Counted from the stretch's first letter, positions 1 through 6,541 are shown. The stretch is DNA of 9,675 nt from an uncultured Oribacterium sp. (GCA_938030845.1 CALHIC010000271.1:1-9675); one strand, 5' to 3'. Program-made: numbers and translations. The notes: generated from the letters alone by a model not told the origin.

Positions 1-3
1 TAA

Positions 4-12
4 CCCTCCTTT
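4..12 (-). promoter_or_regulatory. Ribosome binding site of a gene that starts just off the window
   Basis: Read on the minus strand this is AAAGGAGGG followed by TTA at the window edge, a near-perfect Shine-Dalgarno. The start codon it serves must lie a few bases beyond position 1. In Bacillota the gene after rpmA is often obgE (the Obg GTPase), so that is the first guess, but none of its coding sequence is visible here. Confidence 0.6.
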
Positions 13-19
13 CTTATAC

Positions 20-49
20 AAAAAAGAGGATGACCCGAAAGTCATCCTC
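20..49 (-). terminator. Rho-independent terminator after rpmA
   Basis: On the minus strand GAGGATGAC pairs perfectly with GTCATCCTC (9 bp, arms at 41-49 and 26-34) around a 6-base loop, and six T follow (20-25). It lies 14 bases beyond the rpmA stop codon. The ribosome binding site of the next gene comes only a few bases later, so it probably lowers read-through from the ribosomal protein operon into that gene. Confidence 0.85.
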
Positions 50-63
50 CATATAGGCATTCC

Positions 64-342
64 CTACACTGCATATACGCTAACTTGGGTTCTCTTTTTG
101 CCTAATCTTTCATATTTTACAACACCATCAACTGTTGCAAATAATGTATCATCGCCGCCTTTACCAACATTTACGCCTGGATGAATCTTTGTTCCTCTTT
201 GGCGATAAATGATGTTTCCAGCTCTTACAACTTGACCATCAGATTTCTTTGCACCAAGGCGTTTCGCACGAGAATCACGACCATTCTTAGTACTACCTAC
301 CCCTTTTTTAGATGCAAAAAGCTGAAGATTCATTTTTACCAT
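64..342 (-). CDS. rpmA: 50S ribosomal protein L27, with Prp-cleavable N-terminal extension
   Basis: L27 is a large-subunit protein whose N-terminus reaches the peptidyl-transferase centre. The product is 92 residues, full length for the family, with the typical core [28 protein letters not shown] and GGDDTLFA. It begins [14 protein letters not shown]. This is the extended N-terminus known in Bacillota, which the protease Prp cuts between Phe9 and Ala10 to expose the functional N-terminus. The frame is open back to a GTG at 349-351. I chose the ATG at 340-342 because that GTG lies inside the Shine-Dalgarno AGGGGG (351-356), which is well spaced from the ATG, and because the resulting start matches other Bacillota L27 proteins. 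The Shine-Dalgarno overlaps the prp stop codon, so translation of the two genes is probably coupled. Confidence 0.97.
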   Translation of the reverse strand: MVKMNLQLFASKKGVGSTKNGRDSRAKRLGAKKSDGQVVRAGNIIYRQRGTKIHPGVNVGKGGDDTLFATVDGVVKYERLGKKRTQVSVYAV

Positions 343-354
343 ATCTTGCACCCC

Positions 355-690
355 CTATGTGCTACGCTCGTCTATAAGGCTAATATACTTACCATAATCC
401 TCTGTCATTGATGCTATGCCGAGTCTAAATGTCTCTATAAGCGCATTTACCACAGCGACTGACACCTCATCTTTTGGCATCTGGATAATGATTTCTGCTT
501 GTCCTTCATTGAGACGCTGTTTTAAAAATCTCACGCCATGATACTCTAAACTATTAACTGTGGCAATTGCTAGTGCACTCACCCCAGCACAAACAATATC
601 GGTTCCCTGTTCCGAAAAGTTTGCATGACCCTTGACTCTAAAACCTATGCGTCCTTTTGATAAGTCTTCTTTTATATGAACCTTTATCAA
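355..690 (-). CDS. prp: Ribosomal-processing cysteine protease Prp (YsxB family)
   Basis: Prp removes the N-terminal extension of L27 in Bacillota and some related phyla. The product is 111 residues, normal for the family. The catalytic pair sits in GHANFSEQGTDIVCAGVSAL: His22 and Cys34, the expected residues with the expected spacing. The start is TTG at 688-690. A GAAGG Shine-Dalgarno lies 6 bases upstream, inside the last codons of rplU, and only two bases separate the rplU stop from this start. The weak start codon and the embedded ribosome binding site suggest that the enzyme is made in smaller amounts than the flanking ribosomal proteins. Its substrate, L27, is the next gene, and that protein keeps the cleavage motif. 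Recognition rests on the active-site motif and on gene order. Confidence 0.95.
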   Translation of the reverse strand: MIKVHIKEDLSKGRIGFRVKGHANFSEQGTDIVCAGVSALAIATVNSLEYHGVRFLKQRLNEGQAEIIIQMPKDEVSVAVVNALIETFRLGIASMTEDYGKYISLIDERST

Positions 691-692
691 AA

Positions 693-1004
693 CTAACCTT
701 CAATTTTTTCTACGACAACTTTAGTGAATGGTTGACGATGACCTTTTTTACGACGATAGTTTTTCTTTGCTTTGAACTTGAAAACAACTACTTTCTTTGC
801 TTTAGCATTTTCAAGGACTTTCAAAGTCACTTTTGCACCATCGACATAAGGTTTCCCTACTGTCAACGCACCATCTTTTTGAACCATGAGTACTTTATCG
901 ATGTCAACAACTTCACCAGCTTCTTTATGGAGAAGCTCGATAGAAAGCTCTTGTCCTTCTTCGACTTTGTACTGTTTACCACCAGTTTCAATAATAGCGT
1001 ACAT
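693..1004 (-). CDS. rplU: 50S ribosomal protein L21
   Basis: L21 is a large-subunit protein that binds 23S rRNA. The product is 103 residues, full length, and shows the family pattern: [18 protein letters not shown] at the N-terminus, [10 protein letters not shown] in the middle, and the basic, RNA-binding C-terminal stretch [16 protein letters not shown]. The start is ATG at 1002-1004, preceded by GAAGAAGGTG as Shine-Dalgarno with about 6 bases of spacing. It is the first gene of the rplU-prp-rpmA operon and has a structured leader of about 95 bases behind a strong promoter. L21 and L27 genes are neighbours in most bacteria, and the prp insertion between them is the Bacillota arrangement. 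Confidence 0.98.
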   Translation of the reverse strand: MYAIIETGGKQYKVEEGQELSIELLHKEAGEVVDIDKVLMVQKDGALTVGKPYVDGAKVTLKVLENAKAKKVVVFKFKAKKNYRRKKGHRQPFTKVVVEKIEG

Positions 1005-1099
1005 TCATTACACCTTCTTCCCGAGAATACTCGCTGTCATAGGTGCTATGCTTAAAACCTATGGAACAAGCGGTTTCGATCTGGATCATACCACATCAA
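1005..1099 (-). ncRNA. L21-type ribosomal protein leader (probable autoregulatory 5' UTR)
   Basis: The 5' UTR between the inferred transcription start (about 1099) and rplU folds into a strong hairpin. On the transcript CATAGGT (1057-1063) pairs with ACCTATG (1038-1044), and the stem is extended by CGCT (1069-1072) with AGCG (1032-1035), separated by a small bulged segment. Bacillota have a described conserved L21 leader in front of rplU, thought to bind ribosomal protein and control the operon. Position, length and fold agree with that family. I have not aligned it to a covariance model, so the family assignment is inference while the pairing is seen directly. Confidence 0.65.
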
Positions 1100-1105
1100 T
1101 TAATT

Positions 1106-1134
1106 ATTATAAGTGAAAGTTTTAGTGGCGTCAA
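1106..1134 (-). promoter_or_regulatory. Sigma-A-type promoter of the rplU-prp-rpmA operon
   Basis: On the minus strand a -35 TTGACG (1129-1134) and a -10 TATAAT (1106-1111) are separated by exactly 17 bases. The -10 is perfect and the -35 matches five of six. The predicted transcription start is near 1099, which gives a leader of about 95 bases. A second -10-like TATGAT at 1085-1090 has no usable -35. Confidence 0.85.
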
Positions 1135-1242
1135 GCCTTTAACGTCATTAAAATACCCCTAAAAATTCCAACATCTAAAATAATATTCTTTAAACACTTT
1201 AAACACCAAAACTTCATTTAATTTATTTTTTTGTAAAAAATG

Positions 1243-1272
1243 CTTGCATTTTTGTTTTTAGTTTGTTATGAT
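1243..1272 (+). promoter_or_regulatory. Promoter of the tRNA cluster
   Basis: TTGCAT (1243-1248) and TATGAT (1267-1272) are separated by 18 bases in a very AT-rich stretch. Transcription would start near 1279, a few bases before the first tRNA at 1286. The neighbouring stretch 1135-1242, between this promoter and the divergent rplU promoter, is AT-rich and shows no gene. Confidence 0.75.
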
Positions 1273-1285
1273 ACTAAAGCAGTTG

Positions 1286-1358
1286 GCCGACATAGCTCAA
1301 TTGGCAGAGCAGCTGATTTGTAATCAGCAGGTTATCGGTTCGAGTCCGATTATCGGCT
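1286..1358 (+). tRNA. tRNA-Thr (anticodon TGT)
   Basis: A full cloverleaf of 73 bases is visible. The anticodon stem is GCTGA/TCAGC around TTTGTAA (anticodon 1319-1321), and the T-arm is ATCGG-TTCGAGT-CCGAT. The discriminator is T and CCA is not encoded. The acceptor stem GCCGACA/TATCGGC has a C-A mismatch at pair 6-67, which is unusual. It reads ACN codons, chiefly ACA. Confidence 0.95.
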
Positions 1359-1376
1359 TTTACTCTTTGGAGTAAA
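1359..1376 (+). other. Hairpin in the Thr-Tyr tRNA spacer
   Basis: TTTACTC and GAGTAAA form a perfect 7-bp stem with the loop TTTG directly after tRNA-Thr. There is no T-run after it, so it is not a classical terminator. It may be a processing signal or a protective 3' structure on the precursor. Confidence 0.45.
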
Positions 1377-1397
1377 GGTAAAGAACTAAATAAGTTT

Positions 1398-1479
1398 GGG
1401 GGAATTCCCGAGAGGCCAAAGGGGACAGACTGTAAATCTGCTAGCACTGCTTTCGGTGGTTCGAATCCACCTTCCCCCA
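1398..1479 (+). tRNA. tRNA-Tyr (anticodon GTA)
   Basis: This is a class II tRNA of 82 bases with a long variable arm (CTAGCACTGCTTTCGG region). The acceptor stem GGGGGAA/TTCCCCC is perfect and the discriminator is A. The anticodon loop CTGTAAA has anticodon GTA at 1432-1434, and the T-arm is GGTGG-TTCGAAT-CCACC. CCA is not encoded. It reads TAC and TAT. Confidence 0.95.
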
Positions 1480-1487
1480 TTGTTCAG

Positions 1488-1506
1488 TCACTCTTTTTAA
1501 GAGTGA
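1488..1506 (+). other. Hairpin in the Tyr-fMet tRNA spacer
   Basis: TCACTCTT pairs perfectly with AAGAGTGA (8 bp) around a TTT loop, 8 bases after tRNA-Tyr. The following AGTTTTATTC is T-rich but not an uninterrupted run, so it could be a weak attenuator within the cluster or a processing structure. It resembles the hairpin at 1359-1376 in placement. Confidence 0.45.
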
Positions 1507-1528
1507 GTTTTATTCTGAATATAGTTAT

Positions 1529-1602
1529 CGCGGGGTAGAGCAGTCTGGAAGCTCGTCGGGCTCATAACCCGGAGGCCGCAGGTTCAAATCCTGTCCCCGC
1601 AA
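1529..1602 (+). tRNA. Initiator tRNA-fMet (anticodon CAT)
   Basis: The 74-base cloverleaf has anticodon CAT at 1563-1565. Two features mark it as the initiator. The first base pair is mismatched (C1 against A72, from CGCGGGG/CCCCGCA), which formylase and IF2 use for recognition. Three consecutive G-C pairs (GGG/CCC) flank the anticodon loop CTCATAA and favour the ribosomal P site. CCA is not encoded. Confidence 0.97.
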
Positions 1603-1606
1603 TTAT

Positions 1607-1679
<73 letters not shown>

Positions 1680-1683
1680 TTTT

Positions 1684-1755
1684 GCGCGAGTGGTAGAGTG
1701 GTACTATGTCTCCTTGCCAAGGAGAAGGTCGCGGGTTCGATTCCCGTCTCGCGCT
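1684..1755 (+). tRNA. tRNA-Gly (anticodon GCC)
   Basis: The cloverleaf has 72 bases and a perfect acceptor stem GCGCGAG/CTCGCGC. The anticodon stem is TCTCC/GGAGA around TTGCCAA, and the T-arm is GCGGG-TTCGATT-CCCGT. The discriminator is T, CCA is not encoded, and the D-loop is short. It is the last gene of the cluster; the terminator follows after 15 bases. It reads GGC and GGT. Confidence 0.95.
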
Positions 1756-1770
1756 CTCTAAGAAAGAAAA

Positions 1771-1799
1771 GAAGCCTGATTTTGCAGGCTTCTTTTTTT
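1771..1799 (+). terminator. Terminator of the tRNA cluster, probably bidirectional
   Basis: GAAGCCTG and CAGGCTTC form a perfect 8-bp stem around a 6-base loop (ATTTTG), followed by seven T. On the other strand the same stem is followed by TTTTCTTTCTT. The minus-strand glycosylase-like gene ends at 1865 and has no other terminator, so this structure probably stops transcription arriving from both sides. Confidence 0.88.
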
Positions 1800-1864
1800 G
1801 TTTCTGTTTCTTGTTTGAGGACAGTTGAGCTTGTGATCAACTTATTTGGTCATATAAGCCTTAA

Positions 1865-2500
1865 TTACAGCAATTCCTTCACCATTTCTTGCAATAGCGG
1901 CACATTCCTCTCCATAAACCAGGGATTTTTCTTAATCCATCCATAGTTTAGCGGGCTGGGATGCACCAAGGGAAAATTCAGTATTTCCGAAGAAGTCTGT
2001 CCTGACAAAAGAGAACTTGTCCCATGGTCTTTTTCCCATGCTTCTCCGTAAGGATACAGCAAGTCCTTTAAGGGGAGCTTTGCCCCCTTCGGATCATAGT
2101 GGGCAATGGCGTATTTTCCAATCAAAATGCGAAGCTTCACCTTAGGGAGGAGAGCGGCTACCGCGTCATGATATTTTCGCATAAAGGGGCGGGGCGGAAG
2201 ATCCCCACCCTTTCCTTTTCCCGGATAGTAAAAGTCCATAGGGATAATGGAGATGGATTTCCCATAAAAGATTTCTTCGGAAATGCCCATCCACTCCATC
2301 AGGCGTTTTCCGGAAAGGTCGTGGAAGGGAATGCCGGATTCCTCCACCTTCCTGCCGGGAGCCTGTCCCACCAGAAGAATCTTGGATTCTTCATGGAACT
2401 GGAAAATGGGAGGGACGCCCCGCTCTGTATAGCTTTGATTTTCCGGAAGAGCCTTGATTTCCTCAATCAGCTCTTCCGGAGCTTTATTATTCTGTTTCAT
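1865..2500 (-). CDS. Uracil-DNA glycosylase superfamily protein, cysteine-free
   Basis: The superfamily excises uracil or related damaged bases from DNA as the first step of base-excision repair. The product is 211 residues. The first motif is GQAPGRKVEESGIPFHDLSG, beginning at residue 45; GxAPG followed by G-PF-D-SG resembles the family 4 catalytic and binding loop. The second is HPSPLNYGW from residue 180, the DNA-intercalation motif region. Between them MDFYYPGKGKGGDLPPR (residues 88-104) recalls a group annotated simply as uracil-DNA glycosylase family protein. There is no cysteine, so it cannot carry the four-cysteine iron-sulfur cluster of classical family 4 and 5 enzymes. The start is ATG at 2498-2500. 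GGAGG lies 11 bases upstream, slightly far. It follows the oligoendopeptidase gene by 48 bases on the same strand, so it is probably co-transcribed. Actual activity and substrate are not established by the sequence. Confidence 0.85.
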   Translation of the reverse strand: MKQNNKAPEELIEEIKALPENQSYTERGVPPIFQFHEESKILLVGQAPGRKVEESGIPFHDLSGKRLMEWMGISEEIFYGKSISIIPMDFYYPGKGKGGDLPPRPFMRKYHDAVAALLPKVKLRILIGKYAIAHYDPKGAKLPLKDLLYPYGEAWEKDHGTSSLLSGQTSSEILNFPLVHPSPLNYGWIKKNPWFMERNVPLLQEMVKELL

Positions 2501-2548
2501 CAGCTAAGCATCCTCCAATTCTCATAAAATAAGCCAAGCCCATTTTCC

Positions 2549-4252
2549 CTATGCAATCCCGTTTAAATTATAGTCCGCAAGGTATTTCGCTGCGGTATCG
2601 CAGATTCCTCGAAGGCAGCTCTCCTGGAAGGGACTTTCCAGACCGGCGTTCTTTAGGAGCTTTGTGAAAACCACGGAACCGCCCTGCTTGGTGTACGCCA
2701 TGTAGTGCTGCCAAGCCTCCTTTTGATCCTTCTGAATCATGTTCCAGAACTGGAGAGCAACGGTTTGTGCCAGGCAGTAGTCAATGTAGTAGAAGGGAGA
2801 AGAGTAGATATGGTGCTGTCTCTGCCAGCCTTCACCCTCACTATAGAAAGGAATTTCGCCGTCCAGCTTTAACCAAGGCTGATAAATCTGCACCAGCTCC
2901 TTCCATTTGGCATGTCGCTCTGTAGGGCTGAGATTCGGATTTTCATACACGATATGCTGAAAATGATCCACCATGGTGCCATAAGGAATAAAGCATAAGG
3001 CGTCTGCCAAGTGGGAGTAATTGTATTTTCCGGCATCCTCCCCGAAGAACTCTTCGGAAAATGCCTCTGCAAAGAATTCCATGGACATGGAGTGGACTTC
3101 GCAGGCCTCAAGGCTCGGCCAAATGCACTCATAGGGCACGCGATTGCGATTCAGGTAAGCGGCAAAGGCATGACCTGCCTCGTGGGTGATGACCTCAATA
3201 TCGTGCTGGGTGCCGTTAAAGTTAGCAAAGATGAAGGGAGTTTTGTAGTCCTGGAAGGAGGTGCAATATCCCCCACCCTGCTTTCCCTTGGTGGAGAGCA
3301 GATCCATTAACTCATCATCAATCATGTGGTTAAAAAATTCTGAAGTTTCCGGAGAAAGCCAGTCATAGAACTTCTTTCCGGAGGCAACAATCTCGTCCGG
3401 ATTTCCCTTCGGTTTCGGATTTCCGGAGCGGAATTCAATGGCCGCATCCGCATAGCTTAGGGGATAGGATTTGCCCAGTCGCTCTGCCTGTCTTTCGTAA
3501 ATCTTTGCGGCAACAGGCACCACATACTTCTGCACAGCCTCACGGAACTTCTGCACATCCTGCTTGTCATAGCAGTTTCTTCTCATTCGGTAGTAGCCAA
3601 GCTCGGTAAAGTCGGTATAGCCCAGCTTCTTCCCCATTTGATCCCGAAGATGCACAAGCTTATCATACAGGCGGTCAAGCTCTCCCTGATTATCCTTATA
3701 CCACTGTCCCTCCGCCTTCCAGGCAGCCAGTCTTCTGGCATCATCCTTGTCATTTTTAAAGGGAGACATCTGGGAAATGGTGTAAATCTTCCCCTCAAAG
3801 GGAATCTGTGCACCGGCCAGAAGCTTTTCATAGGCGGTAGTCAGCTCATTTTCCTCCTGCATCATGGGAATGATTTCCGGGGAAAATGTCTTTAAGTCGA
3901 TTTCTGCATTCAGGAACATAATGTTCCCATATTTTTTGGCAAAATCATCTTTAAAGGGAGACTCTAAAAGGGCCTTAATCCATTCCTGATTAAATTCCTG
4001 AATTTGAGGATAGGCATTGTTCCAATAGTTTTCTTCCTCGTCGTAAAACTTATCTTTCGTATTAATGGAGTGGCGAACCTGGGCAAGGCTGCACATGGTG
4101 AAAACATGGCCTTGCAGCTTTTCATTTTCCAAGAAAAGAGTATCCGCCTCAGAAAAATCCTTGGCTTCCTTTAGCTTCTGAATCAGCGTCTTCATTTCCT
4201 CTTTAATACTTTCCACGGAAATGCGCTCGTAGGGCATATCTTTAAATTTCAT
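2549..4252 (-). CDS. M3-family oligoendopeptidase (zinc metallopeptidase)
   Basis: The product is 567 residues with no signal peptide, so it is a cytoplasmic enzyme. It belongs to the M3 (thimet oligopeptidase/PepF-like) family, which cleaves short peptides internally. The zinc motif is HEAGH at residues 357-361: His357 and His361 are ligands and Glu358 is catalytic. The third ligand is probably Glu385 in LEACEVHSMSMEFF. Upstream, GGGYCTSF and FIFANFNGT (about residues 326-347) and the N-terminal MKFKDMPYER are typical of the M3 subgroup that is distinct from true PepF. Length matches that subgroup. The start is ATG at 4250-4252 with GGAGG 8 bases upstream and a good promoter 35 bases before that. 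The glycosylase-like gene follows. It probably works in peptide nutrition or turnover. The gene is intact. Confidence 0.95.
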   Translation of the reverse strand: MKFKDMPYERISVESIKEEMKTLIQKLKEAKDFSEADTLFLENEKLQGHVFTMCSLAQVRHSINTKDKFYDEEENYWNNAYPQIQEFNQEWIKALLESPFKDDFAKKYGNIMFLNAEIDLKTFSPEIIPMMQEENELTTAYEKLLAGAQIPFEGKIYTISQMSPFKNDKDDARRLAAWKAEGQWYKDNQGELDRLYDKLVHLRDQMGKKLGYTDFTELGYYRMRRNCYDKQDVQKFREAVQKYVVPVAAKIYERQAERLGKSYPLSYADAAIEFRSGNPKPKGNPDEIVASGKKFYDWLSPETSEFFNHMIDDELMDLLSTKGKQGGGYCTSFQDYKTPFIFANFNGTQHDIEVITHEAGHAFAAYLNRNRVPYECIWPSLEACEVHSMSMEFFAEAFSEEFFGEDAGKYNYSHLADALCFIPYGTMVDHFQHIVYENPNLSPTERHAKWKELVQIYQPWLKLDGEIPFYSEGEGWQRQHHIYSSPFYYIDYCLAQTVALQFWNMIQKDQKEAWQHYMAYTKQGGSVVFTKLLKNAGLESPFQESCLRGICDTAAKYLADYNLNGIA

Positions 4253-4294
4253 TTTTTATCCTCCAATACTCAGACCGACATCATAAACACCTTG

Positions 4295-4323
4295 ATAATA
4301 AGACGATTTTTTTGGTAGGTCAA
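4295..4323 (-). promoter_or_regulatory. Sigma-A-type promoter of the oligoendopeptidase operon
   Basis: On the minus strand TTGACC (4318-4323) and TATTAT (4295-4300) are separated by 17 bases, each matching five of six consensus positions. The transcript would start near 4288, leaving a 5' UTR of about 35 bases with the ribosome binding site GGAGG. Confidence 0.82.
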
Positions 4324-4332
4324 TGGGAAGGG

Positions 4333-4368
4333 AATTCATCGGGGCTGAGGGAGAAGCCCGGGTGAATT
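4333..4368. repeat. Inverted repeat forming a 13-bp stem-loop next to a promoter
   Basis: AATTCATC (4333-4340) pairs with GGTGAATT (4361-4368). After a single G-G mismatch, GGGCT (4342-4346) pairs with AGCCC (4355-4359) around an 8-base loop, GAGGGAGA. It lies about 10 bases upstream of the oligoendopeptidase -35 box and has no adjacent T-run. It could be an operator or a relic of a transcript end; function is unknown. Confidence 0.5.
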
Positions 4369-4460
4369 GTGGCGGGCAGAGGAGTGCATGTTCGGAAAGC
4401 GTTAGTCAGTGTATAGACAAGGAGATATCGCACACTTTGCGAGGGATACTCGATATAAGC

Positions 4461-4494
4461 AAAAAAATCACCCGGACCAAAAGGCCCGGGCGAT
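4461..4494 (-). terminator. Rho-independent terminator of the chemotaxis receptor gene
   Basis: On the minus strand ATCGCCCGGGCC pairs with GGTCCGGGTGAT (12 bp including two G-T pairs) around the loop TTTT, followed by six T. It lies about 105 bases past the receptor stop codon, so the mRNA has a sizeable 3' UTR. Confidence 0.9.
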
Positions 4495-4599
4495 GGAGGG
4501 ATAGCATAATGAAATCTATAGTTTCCTGAATTGCTTTTATATTTAGCTCTATAGCATAGCTTTATAAGTGCAGTATGCAATTTGATTTTAGGAAAAGCC

Positions 4600-6282
4600 T
4601 TATAACTTGAACTTTGCCAAAAGCTCTTCCATGGTCTGTACTTGATCAAAAAGCTTAGCGCTGCTGGCGGCGGACTCTTCCGCGGTGGCGGAGTTATGCT
4701 GTACCACTGCGGATACCTGTTCCAAGCCCTGGGCAATTTCTTCCACGGATTTGGACTGGCTCTGAGAAAGGCTTGCGATTTCCGTAATCTTTTCGTGCAT
4801 TTCCTGAGAACGCTTCACAATCTGCGCCAGGGACTTTGCGGCTTCCTCGGTCATCTGAGAACCGGTTTCGATGGAACGCACGGTGTTTTCAATGAGGGCG
4901 GTGGTGTTCTTTGCCGCCTCTGCGGACTTTCCGGCAAGATTTCTAACTTCATCCGCAACTACGGCGAAGCCCCGACCGAACTCTCCGGCTCTTGCCGCCT
5001 CAACGGCTGCATTTAAGGCTAAGACATTGGTCTGGAAGGCAATGTCGTCAATGGTGTGAATGATATTGCTGATTTCCTGAGCGGTATGGTTCATCTCGCT
5101 CATGGAATCATTTAAGGCGTTCATTTGTGTACTGCTGGATTCCAGCTCCGTTTCCGTGGTTTTGGAAAGAAGAGCGGCATTTTCCGCATTGTCTGCATTG
5201 TTTCGTACCTGATCGGATACGGCCTGAATGGTAGCGGAAAGCTCTTCCAAAGAGCTGGCCTGTTCAGCGGCTCCCTGAGAAAGCACATCACTGCCATGGG
5301 AAACTTCCTTGGCGGAAGCATTGACCTCTTTAGAGGCATTGTCAATTTCTAGCAAAGTGCCCTTCAGCATGGATTGGATGGTCTTTAAGGATTCACAGAT
5401 GGCAGAATAGTCTCCCTTGTACATCTTCGGGCAAGCGGCTTCGTCCTGGAAATTTCCGGCAGCCATATTGCCTAAACGGCTTACGATATCCGCAATAACG
5501 GACTTTAAGTGGGCATTCATATCCTTAATGGCCTTTACGGTGCTTCCCACCTCGGTCTCATCTACGGGAAGGACCAAATGGGTATTCATCAGCTCGCCCT
5601 GAGAAAGTCCCAGCATACAATTCTTGATGGCCAGGAGTGGCTTCATCAGCTCTGTCCGAACAAAGAAAACGGTTAAGAGCACAAAAAGAATGGTGGGAAT
5701 CAGCAGGAATAGGCTGAAAAATTGGGTTACAGCCGCCACTTGCGCTGCGGCGTGGCTCTCTCCCTGGGTTCTTTCCGCTACCTCATCATAAAGGGTATCA
5801 TAGTAATCGGAAACCTCCTGCTCCTTCTCCTGATAGTCCTGATTGTAGAGTAAGTCCAAGGCTCCCTTAAGATCTCCCTGTTCCACCATGGTAAAGGACT
5901 GAGCTTCCAAGCCGGCAAGATAGGTGGAGGCATCGGACATTCCCTTTAAAGCGGCCTCTTCCGACTCGCTTAAACCGTATTTATGCATGACCTCCACGGC
6001 ATTTTCCCGGTTTTTATCCACGGTCAGTTCCTTGTTGTAGGCATCCAAATAAGCCTTATCGCCTGTTGCGGCATAGGCTCTGGAGGTTTTACTCAGGGTA
6101 ACACTACCGTCGGAATAGTCTCCCGCAGCTACAGTGACTTCAAACTGCACCTTCATCAGCTCTGTAGCTTTTTTGCTTTGCACCTTATTTACTACACCGG
6201 CAAATGCGGTAAGGAGCAAAAGCAGAATACTCCCGATCGAAAAAAAGGCTAATTTAGTGGACTGGTTCCATCTCTTTTTCAT
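4600..6282 (-). CDS. Methyl-accepting chemotaxis protein (transmembrane receptor)
   Basis: The receptor senses an external signal and controls CheA through CheW. The product is 560 residues. A short basic N-terminus leads into a membrane helix (about 11-31). An external domain of about 155 residues follows, mostly helical, with [16 protein letters not shown] resembling four-helix-bundle sensor domains. A second membrane helix (about 187-208) leads to a HAMP linker (about 210-262) and a further connecting helix. The long signalling coiled coil occupies about 310-560. Its hairpin tip is [20 protein letters not shown] and [15 protein letters not shown] (about 415-450), the conserved CheA/CheW contact. 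There is no C-terminal CheR/CheB-binding pentapeptide; the protein ends [10 protein letters not shown]. The start is ATG at 6280-6282 after AGGGAGGGG. Promoter spacing suggests sigma-28 control. The ligand cannot be read from sequence. No other chemotaxis gene is nearby, so it is an orphan receptor. Confidence 0.97.
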   Translation of the reverse strand: MKKRWNQSTKLAFFSIGSILLLLLTAFAGVVNKVQSKKATELMKVQFEVTVAAGDYSDGSVTLSKTSRAYAATGDKAYLDAYNKELTVDKNRENAVEVMHKYGLSESEEAALKGMSDASTYLAGLEAQSFTMVEQGDLKGALDLLYNQDYQEKEQEVSDYYDTLYDEVAERTQGESHAAAQVAAVTQFFSLFLLIPTILFVLLTVFFVRTELMKPLLAIKNCMLGLSQGELMNTHLVLPVDETEVGSTVKAIKDMNAHLKSVIADIVSRLGNMAAGNFQDEAACPKMYKGDYSAICESLKTIQSMLKGTLLEIDNASKEVNASAKEVSHGSDVLSQGAAEQASSLEELSATIQAVSDQVRNNADNAENAALLSKTTETELESSSTQMNALNDSMSEMNHTAQEISNIIHTIDDIAFQTNVLALNAAVEAARAGEFGRGFAVVADEVRNLAGKSAEAAKNTTALIENTVRSIETGSQMTEEAAKSLAQIVKRSQEMHEKITEIASLSQSQSKSVEEIAQGLEQVSAVVQHNSATAEESAASSAKLFDQVQTMEELLAKFKL

Positions 6283-6384
6283 AATCCCCTCCCTAGGATG
6301 TGTCCAATATTTTGGTCTTTAATATTTGCATAATACACAGTTTCCGGTAATGACTTTTGCTTACGGTCCTATGTAAGTATTAGA

Positions 6385-6411
6385 TTATCGGCAAGATACA
6401 AAATTAATTAA
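6385..6411 (-). promoter_or_regulatory. Sigma-28 (SigD/FliA)-type promoter of the chemotaxis receptor gene
   Basis: On the minus strand GCCGATAA (6385-6392) matches the sigma-28 -10 consensus exactly. The -35 is weaker: TTAA with a 15-base spacer or TAAT with a 14-base spacer (6407-6411), against TAAA. No sigma-A promoter of comparable quality is visible upstream of the gene. Chemotaxis receptors are classic members of the flagellar sigma-28 regulon. The 5' UTR would be about 95 bases. Confidence 0.75.
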
Positions 6412-6512
6412 GTCTAAAACTAGGACAAAGGGTAAATAATAACGAATATTATTTTTTAGTATTTTGTTAAAAATATACAAACAGATGAAGAGGGAAAGAA
6501 GCTTTCCGTCTA

Positions 6513-6541
6513 TAGAAAAGCCCTTAGGAATGGGGTATACT
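6513..6541 (+). promoter_or_regulatory. Possible sigma-A promoter of the C69 dipeptidase gene
   Basis: TAGAAA (6513-6518) and TATACT (6536-6541) are 17 bases apart. The -10 is good (five of six) and the -35 is mediocre (four of six). The 5' UTR would be about 84 bases, ending in AAAGGAGG (6618-6625). Confidence 0.5.

Larger units (their letters stand above)
4253..4599. other. Intergenic region between the receptor and oligoendopeptidase genes
   Basis: These 347 bases hold three recognisable things, listed separately: the receptor gene's terminator (4461-4494), a 13-bp hairpin (4333-4368) and the oligoendopeptidase promoter (4295-4323). The 92 bases between the hairpin and the terminator contain a weaker inverted repeat, ATATCG (4425-4430) and CGATAT (4451-4456). 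I see no credible gene on either strand; open frames here lack ribosome binding sites and family resemblance. Confidence 0.7.

Noticed and set aside
1823..1842. Inverted repeat AGTTGA/TCAACT near the end of the glycosylase-like gene
   Set aside because: It has only 6 bp with an 8-base loop and no T-run; the strong terminator at 1771-1799 explains termination.
2501..2514. ATG-CTT-AGC-TGA mini-frame overlapping the start of the glycosylase-like gene
   Set aside because: Its ATG abuts the Shine-Dalgarno with no spacing, so it is unlikely to be translated.
4323..4529. Possible small plus-strand gene in the 4253-4599 intergenic region
   Set aside because: There is no Shine-Dalgarno, it runs through the terminator hairpin, and its start overlaps the oligoendopeptidase -35 box.
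4320..4736. Open frame of 138 codons on the minus strand
   Set aside because: It overlaps the end of the receptor gene in another frame, contains the terminator, and has no recognisable domain. It is a shadow.
4642..5059. Plus-strand open frames inside the receptor gene
   Set aside because: They are shadows of the strongly periodic coiled-coil coding sequence on the opposite strand.
6434..6457. AT-only hairpin followed by T, as a terminator
   Set aside because: The stem has no G-C pairs and no gene upstream on that strand needs termination.
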